A DNA stretch of 64,000 nucleotides from Eutreptiella sp. 'Long Island Sound 2002' (GCA_964036045.1 CAXIWF010000569.1:1-64000), one strand, 5' to 3'. Shown: positions 49,841 through 62,700, counted from the first letter of the stretch. Program-made: numbers and translations. The notes: generated by a model from the sequence alone, not told the origin.

Positions 49841-51761
49841 GTACCAGTGCTATGTACCAGTGCCATGTACCAGTGCCATGTACCAGTGCCATGTACCAGT
49901 GCCATGTACCAGTGCCATGTACCAGTGCCATGTACCAGTGCCATGTACCAGTGCCATGTACCAGTGCCATGTACCAGTGCCATGTACCAGTGCCATGTAC
50001 CAGTGCCATGTACCAGTGCCATGTACCGGTGCCATGTACCAGTGCCAATGTACCAGTGCTATGTACCAGTGCCATGTACCAGTGCCATGTACCAGTGCCA
50101 TGTACCAGTGCCATGTACCAGTGCCATGTACCAGTGCCAGGTACCAGTGCCATGTACCAGTGCCATGTACCAGTGCCATGTACCAGTGCCATGTACCAGT
50201 GCCATGTACCAGTGCTATGTACCAGTGCCATGTACCAATGCCATGTACCAGTGCCATGTACCAGTGCCATGTACCAGTGCCATGTACCAGTGCCATGTAC
50301 CAGTGCCATGTACCAGTGCCATGTACCAGTGCTATGTACCAGTGCTATGTACCAGTGCTATGTACCAGTGCCATGTACCAGTGCCATGTACCAGTGCCAT
50401 GTACCAGTGCCATGTACCAGTGCTATGTACCAGTGCCATGTACCAGTGCCATGTACCAGTGCCATGTACCAGTGCCATGTACCAGTGCCATGTACCAGTG
50501 CCATGTACCAGTGCCATGTACCAGTGCTATGTACCAGTGCCATGTACCAGTGCCATGTACCAGTGCTACGTACCAGTGCCATGTACCAATGCCATGTACC
50601 AGTGCCATGTACCAGTGCCATGTACCAGTGCCATGTACCAGTGCCATGTACCAGTGCCATGTACCAGTGCCATGTACCAGTGCTATGTACCAGTGCTATG
50701 TACCAGTGCTATGTACCAGTGCCATGTACCAGTGCCATGTACCAGTGCCATGTACCAGTGCCATGTACTAGTGCCATGTACCAGTGCTATGTACCAGTGC
50801 CATGTACCAGTGCCATGTACCAGTGCCATGTACCAGTGCCATGTACCAGTGCCATGTACCAGTGCCATGTACCAATGCCATGTACCAGTGCCATGTACCA
50901 GTGCCATGTACCAGTGCCATGTACCAGTGCCATGTACCAGTGCTATGTACCAGTGCCATGTACCAGTGCCATGTACCAGTGCCATGTACCAGTGCCATGT
51001 ACCAGTGCCATGTACCAGTGCCATGTACCAATGCCATGTACCAGTGCCATGTACCAGTGCCCATGTACCAGTGCCATGTACCAGTGCCATGTACCAGTGC
51101 TATGTACCAGTGCTATGTACCAGTGCCATGTACCAGTGCCACGTACCAGTGCTATGTACCAGTGCCATGTACCAGTGCCATGTACCAGTGCCATGTACCA
51201 GTGCCATGTACCAGTGCCACGTACCAGTGCCATGTACCAGTGCCATGTACCAGTGCCATGTAACAGTGCCATGTACCAGTGCTATGTACCAGTGCCATGT
51301 ACCAGTGCCATGTACCAGTGCCATGTACCAGTGCCATGTACCAGTGCTATGTACCAGTGCTATGTACCAGTGCCATGTACTAGTGCCATGTACCAGTGCC
51401 ATGTACCAGTGCCATGTACCAGTGCCATGTACCAGTGCCATGTACCAGTGCCATGTACCAGTGCCATGTACCACTGCTATGTACCAGTGCCATGTACCAG
51501 TGCCATGTACCAATGCCATGTACCAGTGCCATGTACCAGTGCCATGTACGAGTGCCATGTACCAGTGCCATGTACCAGTGCTATGTACCAGTGCCATGTA
51601 CCAGTGCCATGTACCAGTGCCATGTACCAGTGCCATGTACCAGTGCCATGTACCAATGCCATGTACTAGTGCCATGTACCAGTGCTATGTACCAGTGCCA
51701 TGTACCAGTGCTATGTACCAGTGCCATGTACCAGTGCCATGTACCAGTGCCATGTACCAGT

Positions 51762-52450
51762 GCCATGTACTAGTGCCATGTACCAGTGCTATGTACCAGT
51801 GCTATGAACCAGTGCCATGTACCAGTGCCATGTACCAGTGCCATGTACCAGTGCCATGTACCAGCGCCATGTACCAGTGCCATGTACCAGTGCCATGTAC
51901 CAGTGCCATGTACCAGTGCCATGTACCAGTGCCATGTACCAGTGCCATGTACCAGTGCCATGTACCAGTGCCATGTACCAGTGCTATGTACCAGTGCCAT
52001 GTACCAGTGCCATGTACCAGTGCCATGTACCAGTGCCATGTACGAGTGCCATGTACCAGTGCCATGTACCAGTGCTATGTACCAGTGCCATGTACCAGTG
52101 CCATGTACCAGTGCCATGTACCAGTGCCATGTACCAGTGCCATGTACCAGTGCCATGTACCAGTGCCATGTACCAGTGCTATGTACCAGTGCCATGTACC
52201 AGTGCTATGTACCAGTGCCATGTACCAGTGCTATGTACCAGTGCCATGTACCAGTGCCATGTACCAGTGCCATGTACCAGTGCCATGTACCAGTGCTATG
52301 TACCAGTGCCATGTACCAGTGCCATGTACCAGTGCCATGTACCAGTGCCATGTACCAGTGCCATGTACCAGTGCTATGTACCAGTGCCATGTACCAGTGC
52401 CATGTACCAGTGCCATGTACCAGTGCCATGTACCAGTGCTATGTACCAGT
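51762..52450 (-). repeat. Higher-order satellite unit in block F, copy 2
   Basis: ACTAGT near 51,769, two TGCTATG units (one altered to TGCTATGAACC) and CAGCGCC near 51,863 repeat the order seen from 49,167. The copies are about 2,602 bp apart, two bases off an exact multiple of 13, so an indel lies between them. Confidence 0.6.
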
Positions 52451-55400
52451 GCCATGTACCAGTGCCATGTACCAGTGCCATGTACCAGTGCCATGTACCA
52501 GTGCCATGTACCAGTGCCATGTACCAGTGCCATGTACCAGTGCAATGTACCAGTGCCATGTACCAGTGCCATGTACCAGTGCCATGTACCAGTGCCATGT
52601 ACCAGTGCCATGTACCGGTGCCATGTACCAGTGCCATGTACCAGTGCTATGTACCAGTGCCATGTACCAGTGCCATGTACCAGTGCCATGTACCAGTGCC
52701 ATGTACCAGTGCCATGTACCAGTGCCAGGTACCAGTGCCATGTACCAGTGCCATGTACCAGTGCTATGTACCAGTGCCATGTACCAGTGCCATGTACCAG
52801 TGCCATGTACCAGTGCCATGTACCAGTGCCATGTACCAGTGCCATGTACCAGTGCCATGTACCAGTGCCATGTACCAGTGCCATGTACCAGTGCTATGTA
52901 CCAGTGCCATGTACCAGTGCCATGTACCAGTGCCATGTACCAGTGCCATGTACGAGTGCCATGTACCAGTGCCATGTACCAGTGCTATGTACCAGTGCCA
53001 TGTACCAGTGCCATGTACCAATGCCATGTACCAGTGCCATGTACCAGTGCCATGTACCAGTGCCATGTACCAGTGCCATGTACCAGTGCCATGTACCAGT
53101 GCCATGTACCAGTGCTATGTACCAGTGCTATGTACCAGTGCTATGTACCAGTGCCATGTACCAGTGTCATGTACCAGTGCCATGTACCAGTGCCATGTAC
53201 CAGTGCTATGTACCAGTGCCATGTACCAGTGCCATGTACCAGTGCCATGTACCAGTGCCATGTACCAGTGCCATGTACCAGTGCCATGTACCAGTGCCAT
53301 GTACCAGTGCTATGTACCAGTGCCATGTACCAGTGCCATGTACCAGTGCTATGTACCAGTGCCATGTACCAATGCCATGTACCAGTGCCATGTACCAGTG
53401 CCATGTACCAGTGCCATGTACCAGTGCCATGTACCAGTGCCATGTACCAGTGCCATGTACCAGTGCTATGTACCAGTGCTATGTACCAGTGCTATGTACC
53501 AGTGCCATGTACCAGTGCCATGTACCAGTGCCATGTACCAGTGCCATGTACCAGTGCCATGTACCAGTGCTGTGTACCAGTGCCATGTACCAGTGCCATG
53601 TACCAGTGCCATGTACCAGTGCCATGTACCAGTGCCATGTACCAGTGCCATGTACCAATGCCATGTACCAGTGCCATGTACCAGTGCCATGTACCAGTGC
53701 CATGTACCAGTGCCATGTACCAGTGCTATGTACCAGTGCCATGTACCAATGCCATGTACCAGTGCCATGTACCAGTGCCATGTACCAGTGCCATGTACCA
53801 GTGCCATGTACCAGTGCTATGTACCAGTGCTATGTACCAGTGCCATGTACCAGTGCCACGTACCAGTGCTATGTACCAGTGCCATGTACCAGTGCCATGT
53901 ACCAGTGCCATGTACCAGTGCCATGTACCAGTGCCACGTACCAGTGCCATGTACCAGTGCCATGTACCAGTGCCATGTACCAGTGCCATGTACCAGTGCT
54001 ATGTACCAGTGCCATGTACCATTGCCATGTACCAGTGCCATGTACCAGTGCCATGTACCAGTGCTATGTACCAGTGCTATGTACCAGTGCCATGTACCAG
54101 TGCCATGTACCAATGCCATGTACCAGTGCCATGTACCAGTGCCATGTACCAGTGCCATGTACCAGTGCCATGTACCAGTGCCATGTACCAGTGCTATGTA
54201 CCAGTGCCATGTACCATTGCCATGTACCAGTGCCATGTACCAGTGCCATGTACCAGTGCCATGTACCAGTGCCATGTACCAGTGCCATGTACCAGTGCCA
54301 TGTACCAATGCCATGTACCAGTGCCACGTACCAGTGCCATGTACCAGTGCCATGTACCAGTGCCATGTACCAGTGCCATGTACCAGTGCCATGTACCAGT
54401 GCCATGTACCAGTGCTATGTACCAGTGCCATGTACCAGTGCCATGTACCAGTGCTATGTACCAGTGCCATGTACCAGTGCCATGTACCAGTGCCATGTAC
54501 CAGCGCCATGTACCAGTGCCATGTACCAGTGCCATGTACCAGTGCCGTGTACCAGTGCCATGTACCAGTGCCATGTACCAGTGCCATGTACCAGTGCCAT
54601 GTACCAGTGCCATGTACCAGTGCCATGTACCAGTGCCATGTACCAGTGCCATGTACCCGTGCTATGTACCAGTGCTATGTACCAGTGCCATGTACCAGTG
54701 CCATGTACCAGTGCTATGTACCAGTGCTATGTACCAGTGCCATGTACCAGTGCTATGTACCAGTGCCATGTACCAGTGCCATGTACCAGTGCCATGTACC
54801 AGTGCCATGTACCAGTGCCATGTACCAGTGCCATGTACCAGTGCCATGTACCAGTGCCATGTACCAGTGCCATGTACCAGTGCCATGTACCAGTGCCATG
54901 TACCAGTGCCATGTACCAGTGCCATGTACCAGTGCCATGTACCAGTGCCATGTACCAGTGCCATGTACCAGTGCCATGTACCAGTGCCATGTACCAGTGC
55001 CATGTACCAGTGCCATGTACCAGTGCTATGTACCAGTGCCATGTACCAGTGCCATGTACCAGTGCCATGTACCAGTGGCTTGTACCAGTGCCATGTACCA
55101 GTGCCATGTACCAGTGCCATGTACCAGTGCCATGTACCAGTGCCATGTACCAGTGCCATGTACTAGTGCCATGTACCAGTGCCATGTACCAGTGCTATGT
55201 ACCAGTGCCATGTACCAGTGCTATGTACCAGTGCCATGTACCAGTGCCATGTACCAGTGCCATGTACCAGTGCTATGTACCAGTGCCATGTACCAGTGCC
55301 ATGTACCAGTGCTATGTACCAGTGCCATGTACGTGTGCCATGTACCAGTGCCATGTACCAGTGCCATGTACCAGTGCCATGTACCAGTGCTATGTACCAG

Positions 55401-58063
55401 TGCTATGTACCAGTGCCATGTACCAGTACCATGTACCAGTGCTATGTACCAGTGCCATGTACCAGTGCCATGTACCAGTGCTATGTACCAGTGCCATGTA
55501 CCAGTGCCATGTACCAGTGCCATGTACCAGTGCCATGTACCAGTGCCATGTACCAGTGCTATGTACCAGTGCCATGTACCAGTGCCATGTACCAGTGCCA
55601 TGTACCAGTGCCATGTACCAGTGCCATGTACCAGTGCCATGTACCAGTGCCATGTACCAGTGCCATGTACCAGTGCCATGTACCAGTGCTATGTACCAGT
55701 GCCATGTACCAGTGCCATGTACCAGTGCCATGTACCAGTGCCATGTACCAGTGCCATGTACCAGTGCCATGTACCAGTGCTATGTACCAGTGCTATGTAC
55801 CAGTGCCATGTACCAGTGCCATGTACCAGTGCCATGTACCAGTGCCATGTACCAGTGCCATGTACCAGTGCCATGTACCAGTGCCATGTACCAGTGCCAT
55901 GTACCAGTGCCATGTACCAGTGCCATGTACCAGTGGTGTGTACCAGTGCCATGTACCAGTGCCATGTATCAGTGCTATGTACCAGTGCCATGTACCAGTG
56001 CCATGTACCAGTGCCATGTACCAGTGCCATGTACCAGTGCCATGTACCAGTGCCATGTACCAGTGCCATGTACCAGTGCCATGTACCAGTGCCATGTACC
56101 AATGCCATGTACCAGTGCCATGTACCAGTGCCATGTACCAGTGCCATGTAGCAGGGCCATGTACCAGTGCCATGTACCAGTGCCATGTACCATGTACCAG
56201 TGCTATGTACCAGTGCTATGTACCAGTGCCATGTACCAGTGCTATGTGGCAGTGCCATGTACCATTGCTATGTACCAGTGCTATGTACCAGTGCCATGTA
56301 CCAGTGCCATGTACCAGTGCCATGTACCAGTGCCATGTACCAGTGCCATGTACCAGTGCCATGTACCAGTGCCATGTACCAGTGCCATGTACCAGTGCTA
56401 TGTACCAGTGCCATGTACCCGTGCCATGTACCAGTGCCACGTACCAGTGCCACGTACCAGTGCCATGTACCAGTGCCATGTACCAGTGCCATGTACCAGT
56501 GCCATGTACCAGTGCTATGTACCAGTGCCATGTACCAGTGCCATGTACCAGTGCCATGTACCAGTGCCATGTACCAGTGCCATTTACCGGTGCCATGTAC
56601 CAGTGCTATGTACCAGTGCCATGTACCAGTGCCATGTACCAGTGCCATGTACCAGTGCCATGTACCAGTGCCATGTACCAGTGCCATGTACCAGTGCCAT
56701 GTACCAGTGCTATGTACCAGTGCCATGTACCAGTGCCATGTACCAGTGCCATGTACCAGTGCTATGTACCAGTGCCATGTACCAGTGCCACGTACCAGTG
56801 CCACGTACCAGTGCCATGTACCAGTGCCATGTACCAGTGCCATGTACCAGTGCTATGTACCAGTGCCATGTACCAGTGCCATGTACCAGTGCCATGTACC
56901 AGTGCCATGTACCAGTGCTATGTACCAGTGCCATGTACCAGTGCCATGTACTAGTGCCATGTACCAGTGCTATGTACCAGTGCCATGTACCAGTGTCATG
57001 TACCAGTGCCATGTACCAGTGCCATGTACCAGTGCCATGTACCAGTGCCATGTACCAGTGCCATGTACCAGTGCCATGTACCAGTGCCATGTACCAGTGC
57101 CATGTACCAGTGCCATGTACCAGTGCCATGTACCAGTGCTATGTACCAGTGCTATGTACCAGTGCCATGTACCAGTGCCATGTACCAGTGCTATGTACCA
57201 GTGCTATGTACCAGTGCCATGTACCAGTGCCATGTACCAGTGCCATGTACCAGTGCCATGTACCAGTGCCATGTACCAGTGCCATGTACCAGTGCCATGT
57301 ACCAGTGCCATGTACCAGTGCCATGTACAAGTGCCATGTACCAGTGCTATGTACCAGTGCCATGTACCAGTGCCATGTACCAGTGCCATGTACTAGTGCC
57401 ATGTACCAGTGCCATGTACCAGTGCCATGTACCAGTGCCATGTACCAGTGCCACGTACCAGTGCCATGTACCAGTGCCATGTACCAGTGCCATGTACCAG
57501 TGCCATGTACCAGTGCTATGTACCAGTGCCATGTACCAATGCCATGTACCAGTGCCATGTACCAGTGCCATGTACCAGTGCTATGTACCAGTGCCATGTA
57601 CCAGTGCCATGTACTAGTGCCATGTACCAGTGCCATGCACCAGTGCCATGTACCAGTGCCATGTACCAGTGCCACGTACCAGTGCCATGTACTAGTGCCA
57701 TGTACCAGTGCCATGTACCAGTGCCATGTACCAGTGCCATGTACCAGTGCCATGTACCAGTGCCATGTACCAGTGCCATGTACCAGTGCCATGTACCAGT
57801 GCCATGTACCAGTGCCATGTACCAGTGCCATGTACCAGTGCCATGTACCAGTGCCATGTACCAGTGCTATGTACCAGTGCCATGTACCAGTGCCATGTAC
57901 CAGTGCCATGTACTAGTGCCATGTACCAGTGCCATGTACCAGTGCCATGTACCAGTGCCATGTACCAGTGCCACGTACCAGTGCCATGTACCAGTGCCAT
58001 GTACCAGTGCCATGTACCAGTGCCATGTACCAGTGCCATGTACCAGTGCCATGTACCAGTGCC

Positions 58064-58069
58064 ATGTAC
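58064..58069. repeat. Target-site duplication of element 2, 5' side
   Basis: ATGTAC adjoins the 5' end of element 2 and is repeated at 59,776-59,781 after its tail. The two preceding C bases also match, so the duplication may be read as 8 bp. Confidence 0.6.
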
Positions 58070-58172
58070 CTGGTGACCTGGCACCAGTCTAAAAACCCTC
58101 GGGATGGTAGCTGTGGGACGGATTGCCCACACGCACTGCCACGCTCGAAGTCAGTCGTGATACGTCTCGATT
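58070..58172 (+). promoter_or_regulatory. Shared 5' end of element 2 with two hairpins
   Basis: In the first 78 nt element 2 differs from element 1 at only three positions. Two of these are the two sides of one base pair in the stem at 58,112-58,131 (TGTGGG/CCCACA here, TGTAGG/CCTACA in element 1). A flanking GGTAG/CTGCC pairing extends the stem to 58,106-58,140. The terminal hairpin CTGGTG/CACCAG is at 58,070-58,087. Because nothing else of the 5' half is kept, this segment probably supplies the promoter or an RNA-processing signal. Confidence 0.75.
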
Positions 58173-58331
58173 TCTCGTGCGTCTTCCCTGTGTCAGGCCG
58201 GGCCCACCCCGCCCGCCAACCGTCCAGGACCCCTCCCTGGGCCAGACATGCAGTCCTGTGGGGGACAGATGCACATACGTGGCCTCCCCCCGACCGCCAG
58301 ACGCCAACGTGGCGCCTGCCCCGACAGCTCT

Positions 58332-59286
58332 GCGCCGACATGGCGCGGGCTCAATGGCAGGGCACCATCGTGGCGCCGCGAACGTACCCGTGCGCCGTCG
58401 TGGCGCGGCCTTCTGGGCAGAGCGCCGTCGTGGCGCGGCCTTCTGGGCAGAGCGCCGTCGTGGCGCGGCCTTCTTGGCAGAGCGCCGCCGTGGCGCCGCC
58501 CAAACAGTCCGTGGCAAGATCTTCGGGGCAGAGCGCCATCGTGGCACTGCCCAGCCGTGACGCCAGTCCAGTGGCGAAGCGCCATCGTGGTGCCGCCAGC
58601 GTGCACGTGCGCCATCGTGGCGCGGCTGACGCACAGGTATGCCATTGCTGTGCCTCCTGTAGGGCCATGCGACACCAGCACAGTCGCAGAGCACCACCGT
58701 GGTGCCGCCAACGCCCGGGTACGCTGTCGCGGCGCCGACTGAACGCCCGTGCGTTGTCGTGGCGCCGGCTCAGTGGCAGAGCACAATCGTTGTGCCGCCA
58801 ACACGCACGTGCGCCGTCGTGGCGCGGTTTCCGGTGCAGAGCGCCACCGTGGCGCCGCCCAGACCCGTGGAACGTTTGCGCCAGCCTTGCCATGGTGTTT
58901 CCTCCAGGCCAATATTCGAGGCACCATTGTTGGGTCTGCACCTGGCGCTCCGCTAACCGTGACACCTCGTGCAGGGGTGCTTTGTCGTCGGCGGTGCTCA
59001 CCGCCTCGCGTGACTTCGGCGGTCCTCACCGCCTCGCCCAGCCACCAGGCGCAATGGCAGGACACCGTCGTGGTGCCTTCGCCGTAGACGTACGCCGTCG
59101 TGGCGCGACCTCCAGGGCAGAGCACCACAGAAGCACCGCCCCAACAGCCAAGCACCAATGTGCCGCGACAACGATGGCGGAGCACCACCGTGGTGCCGCC
59201 AACTCACCAGTGCGTCGCCACAGCACGACCTCCGGGGCAGTGCGCCACCATGGCGGCGCCCAGACAACCGTGCGCCAACAAGGCGC
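58332..59286 (+). repeat. 30-bp tandem repeat array of hairpin units
   Basis: Units of consensus GGCAGAGCGCCRTCGTGGCGC plus spacer recur every 30 bp in several runs: 58,332-58,496 (six units), 58,579-58,653 (three), 58,691-58,855 (six) and 59,062-59,286 (eight, some degenerate), plus one at 58,533. Each unit core is a 5-bp inverted repeat around a 5-nt loop. Stems are mostly GCGCC/GGCGC, but GCACC/GGTGC occurs at 58,691 and 59,182, and GCACA/TGTGC at 58,781. A long open frame runs through it because the period is a multiple of three and the sequence is GC-rich; I do not consider it a gene. Confidence 0.85.
58990..59033 (+). repeat. Paired GGCGGT hairpins in element 2
   Basis: Two copies, 28 bp apart, of a perfect 6-bp inverted repeat with a 4-nt loop: GGCGGT-GCTC-ACCGCC at 58,990-59,005 and GGCGGT-CCTC-ACCGCC at 59,018-59,033. 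They lie in a gap of the 30-bp array. Function unknown. Confidence 0.7.
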
Positions 59287-59401
59287 TGACGCACGTCCCG
59301 CACCCACAGAACCCGGGGGTACCCAGGCCACCGGCGGTGCGCGTGATCGTGTAACGTGACCGTACTCGCGCCGCCGGCGGTACTCAGCCCGCCGGCAGTG
59401 C

Positions 59402-59775
59402 GCAAAGTCGTGCTGGGCCGCGTTCTATTTAGCCCGGCGACGTTTTCAAGTCGGGGGTGATGCCCCGGGAGACCCACACCTTCCGTGCCCGTTGATCCTG
59501 GGACATCTCCTCGGGTGTTATCCAGGATAGTTCGGAGCGGTCGGTGGCCGGGACCGGAGAGCAGATCGGACCGTAGCGTGGTCGTACACCGGCGCTTAGA
59601 CCCAGACGGCCTGCTGGGAGGGGCGTTCTCAGGTGTGCGGCGAGATTCGTCTTACTCTAGCGGAGGTAAGACGGAGGACTCCCTCGGCAGAGCCTGCGTG
59701 GGGCCCCCGAGGGACGACGCCAAGGCTCACCGTACGTGGGACCGCGGCAGGCGCTCCTCCTCCTCCTCCTCCTCC
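59402..59775 (+). other. Conserved 3' block of element 2
   Basis: Aligns with the 3' end of element 1 (33,158-33,527 on its strand) at about 90% identity by eye, rising to about 97% over the last 165 nt (59,610-59,775). It ends in (TCC)7 at 59,755-59,775. It is the likely recognition signal for the reverse transcriptase encoded by element 1-type copies. Confidence 0.87.
59755..59775 (+). repeat. (TCC)7 3' tail of element 2
   Basis: Seven TCC triplets, the same number as in element 1, run directly into satellite starting ATGTACC. Confidence 0.92.
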
Positions 59776-59781
59776 ATGTAC
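59776..59781. repeat. Target-site duplication of element 2, 3' side
   Basis: ATGTAC follows the (TCC)7 tail and repeats 58,064-58,069. Confidence 0.6.
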
Positions 59782-62700
59782 CAGTGCCATGTACCAGTGC
59801 CATGTACCAGTGCCATGTACCAGTGCTATGTACCAGTGCTATGTACCAGTGCCATGTACCAGTGCCATGTACCAGTGCCATGTACCAGTGCCATGTACCA
59901 GTGCCATGTACCAGTGCCATGTACCAGTGCCATGTACTAGTGCCATGTACCAGTGCCATGTACCAGTGCCATGTACCAGTGCTATGTACCAGTGCTATGT
60001 ACCAATGCCATGTACCAGTGCCATGTACCAGTGCCATGATCCAGTGCCATGTACCAGTGCCATGTACCAGTGCCATGTACTAGTGCCATGTACCAGTGCC
60101 ATGTACCAGTGCCATGTACCAGTGCTATGTACCAGTGCTATGTACCAGTGCCATGTACCAGTGCCATGTACCAGTGCCACGTACCAGTGCCACGTACCAG
60201 TGCCATGTACCAGTGCCATGTACCAGTGCCATGTACCAGTGCCATGTACCAGTGCCATGTACCAGTGCCATGTACCAGTGCCATGTACCAGTGCCATGTA
60301 CCAGTGCCATGTACCAGTGCCATGTACCAGTGCCATGTACCAGTGCCATGTACCAGTGCTATGTACCAGTGCCATGTACCAGTGCCATGTACCAGTGCCA
60401 TGTACCAGTGCCATGTACCAGTGCCATGTACCAGTGCCATGTACCAGTGCCATGTACCAGTGCCATGTACCAGTGCCATGTACCAGTGCCATGTACCAGT
60501 GCCATGTACCAGTGCCATGTACCAGTGCCATGTACCAGTGCCATGTACCAGTGCCACTGTACCAGTGCCATGTACCAGTGCCATGTACCAGTGCCATGTA
60601 CCAGTGCCATGTACCAGTGCCATGTACCAGTGCCATGTACCAGTGCCATGTACCAGTGCCATGTACCAGTGCTATGTACCAGTGCCATGTACCAGTGCCA
60701 TGTACCAGTGCCATGTACCAGTGCTATGTACCAGTGCCATGTACCAGTGCCATGTACCAGTGCCATGTACCAGTGCCATGTACCAGTGCCATGTACCAGT
60801 GCCATGTACCAGTGCCATGTACCAGTGCCATGTACTAGTGCCATGTACCAGTGCCATGTACCAGTGCCATGTACCAGTGCTATGTACCAGTGCTATGTAC
60901 CAGTGCCATGTACCAGTGCCATGTACCAGTGCCATGATCCAGTGCCATGTACCAGTGCCATGTACCAGTGCCATGTACTAGTGCCATGTACCAGTGCCAT
61001 GTACCAGTGCCATGTACCAGTGCTATGTACCAGTGCTATGTACCAGTGCCATGTTACTTAGTGCCATGTACCAGTGCCATGTACCAGTGCCATGTACCAG
61101 TGCCATGTACCAGTGCCATGTACCAGTGCCATGTACCAGTGCCATGTACCAGTGCCATGTACCAGTGCCATGTACCAGTGCTATGTACCAGTGCCTATGT
61201 ACCAATGCCATGTACCAGTGCCATGTCCAGTGCCATGATCCAGTGCCATGTACCAGTGCCTACCAGTGCCATGTACTAGTGCCATGTACCAGTGCCATGT
61301 ACCAGTGCCATGTACCAGTGCTATGTACCAGTGCTATGTACTAGTGCCATGTACCAGTGCCATGTACCAGTGCCACGTACCAGTGCCACGTACCAGTGCC
61401 ATGTACCAGTGCCATGTACCAGTGCCATGTACCAGTGCCATGTACCAGTGCCATGTACCAGTGCTATGTACCAGTGCCATGTACCAGTGCCATGTACCAG
61501 TGCCATGTACCAGTGCCATGTACCAGTGCCATGTACCAGTGCCATGTACCAGTGCCATGTACCAGTGCCATGTACCAGTGCCATGTACCAGTGCCATGTA
61601 CCAGTGCCATGTACCAGTGCCATGTACCAGTGCCATGTACCAGTGCCATGTACCAGTGCTATGTACCAGTGCCATGTACCAGTGCCATGTACCAGTGCCA
61701 TGTACCAGTGCTATGTACCAGTGCTATGTACTAGTGCCATGTACCAGTGCTATGTACCAGTGCCATGTACCAGTGCCATGTACTAGTGCCATGTACCAGT
61801 GCTATGTACCAGTGCCATGTACCAGTGCCATGTACCAGTGCCATGTACCAGTGCCATGTACCAGTGCCATGTACCAGTGCCATGTACCAGTGCCATGTAC
61901 CAGTGCCATGTACCAGTGCTATGTACCAGTGCCATGTACCAGTGCCATGTACCAGTGCCATGTACTAGTGCCATGTACCAGTGCCATGTACCAGTGCCAT
62001 GTACCAGTGCCATGTACCAGTGCCACGTACCAGTGCCATGTACCAGTGCCATGTACCAGTGCCATGTACCAGTGCCATGTACCAGTGCCATGTACCAGTG
62101 CCATGTACCAGTGCCATGTACCAGTGCCATGTACCAGTGCCATGTACCAGTGCCATGTACCAGTGCTATGTACCAGTGCTATGTACCAGTGCCATGTACC
62201 AGTGCCATGTACCAGTGCCATGTACCAGTGCCATGTACCAGTGCCATGTACCAGTGCCATGTACCAGTGCCATGTACTAGTGCCATGTACCAGTGCCATG
62301 TACCAGTGCCATGCACCAGTGCTATGTACCAGTGCTATGTACCAGTGCCATGTACCAGTGCTATGTACCAATGCCATGTACCAGTGCCATGTACCAGTGC
62401 CATGATCCAGTGCCATGTACCAGTGCCATGTACCAGTGCCATGTACTAGTGCCATGTACCAGTGCCATGTACCAGTGCCATGTACCAGTGCTATGTACCA
62501 GTGCTATGTACCAGTGCCATGTACCAGTGCTATGTACCAGTGCCACGTACCAGTGCCATGTACCAGTGCCATGTACCAGTGCTATGTACCAGTGCCATGT
62601 ACCAGTGCCATGTACCAGTGCCATGTACCAGTGCCATGTACCAGTGCCATGTACCAGTGCCATGTACCAGTGCCATGTACCAGTGCCATGTACCAGTGCT

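Larger units (their letters stand above)
43447..58069 (-). repeat. 13-bp satellite, inverted block F
   Basis: About 1,120 units in inverted orientation carrying the same variant set as the left arm (TGCTATG, CCAATGCC, CACGTACC, ACTAGTGCC, ACCGGTGCC, CAGCGCC, TACGAGTG). Extra local variants include TAGCAGTGCC and CCACTGCC. Shortened or lengthened units occur near 45,234, 49,007, 50,047, 51,061 and 56,190. ACTAGT units are absent in the first 2.5 kb and then recur (for example near 45,970, 48,779, 49,167, 49,817, 50,767, 51,379 and 51,665). Apparent open frames of up to 2,910 codons are a property of the repeat and are not genes. Confidence 0.96.
58070..59775 (+). mobile_element. Element 2: non-autonomous LINE-derived element
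   Basis: A 1,706-bp insertion in the inverted satellite. Its first ~100 nt match the 5' end of element 1 and its last ~370 nt match the 3' end, including (TCC)7. The interior (about 58,173-59,400) shows no similarity to element 1 and is a GC-rich 30-bp repeat array. It encodes no endonuclease or reverse transcriptase, so it must be copied in trans. Shared ends with a replaced interior are also seen in pairs such as ingi/RIME and L1Tc/NARTc of trypanosomes. It has its own target-site duplication, which shows that it transposed as a unit and is not a local deletion of a resident element 1. Confidence 0.88.

Noticed and set aside
49184-57916. A 2,910-codon plus-strand frame in the inverted satellite
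   Set aside because: Pure repeat translation (CTSAMYQCHVPVP cycle); same reasoning as for the left arm.
57929-59359. 476-codon plus-strand frame running from satellite into element 2
   Set aside because: Starts in satellite and runs through the 30-bp array only because its period is a multiple of three and it is GC-rich; the opposite strand is equally open (58,193-59,188).
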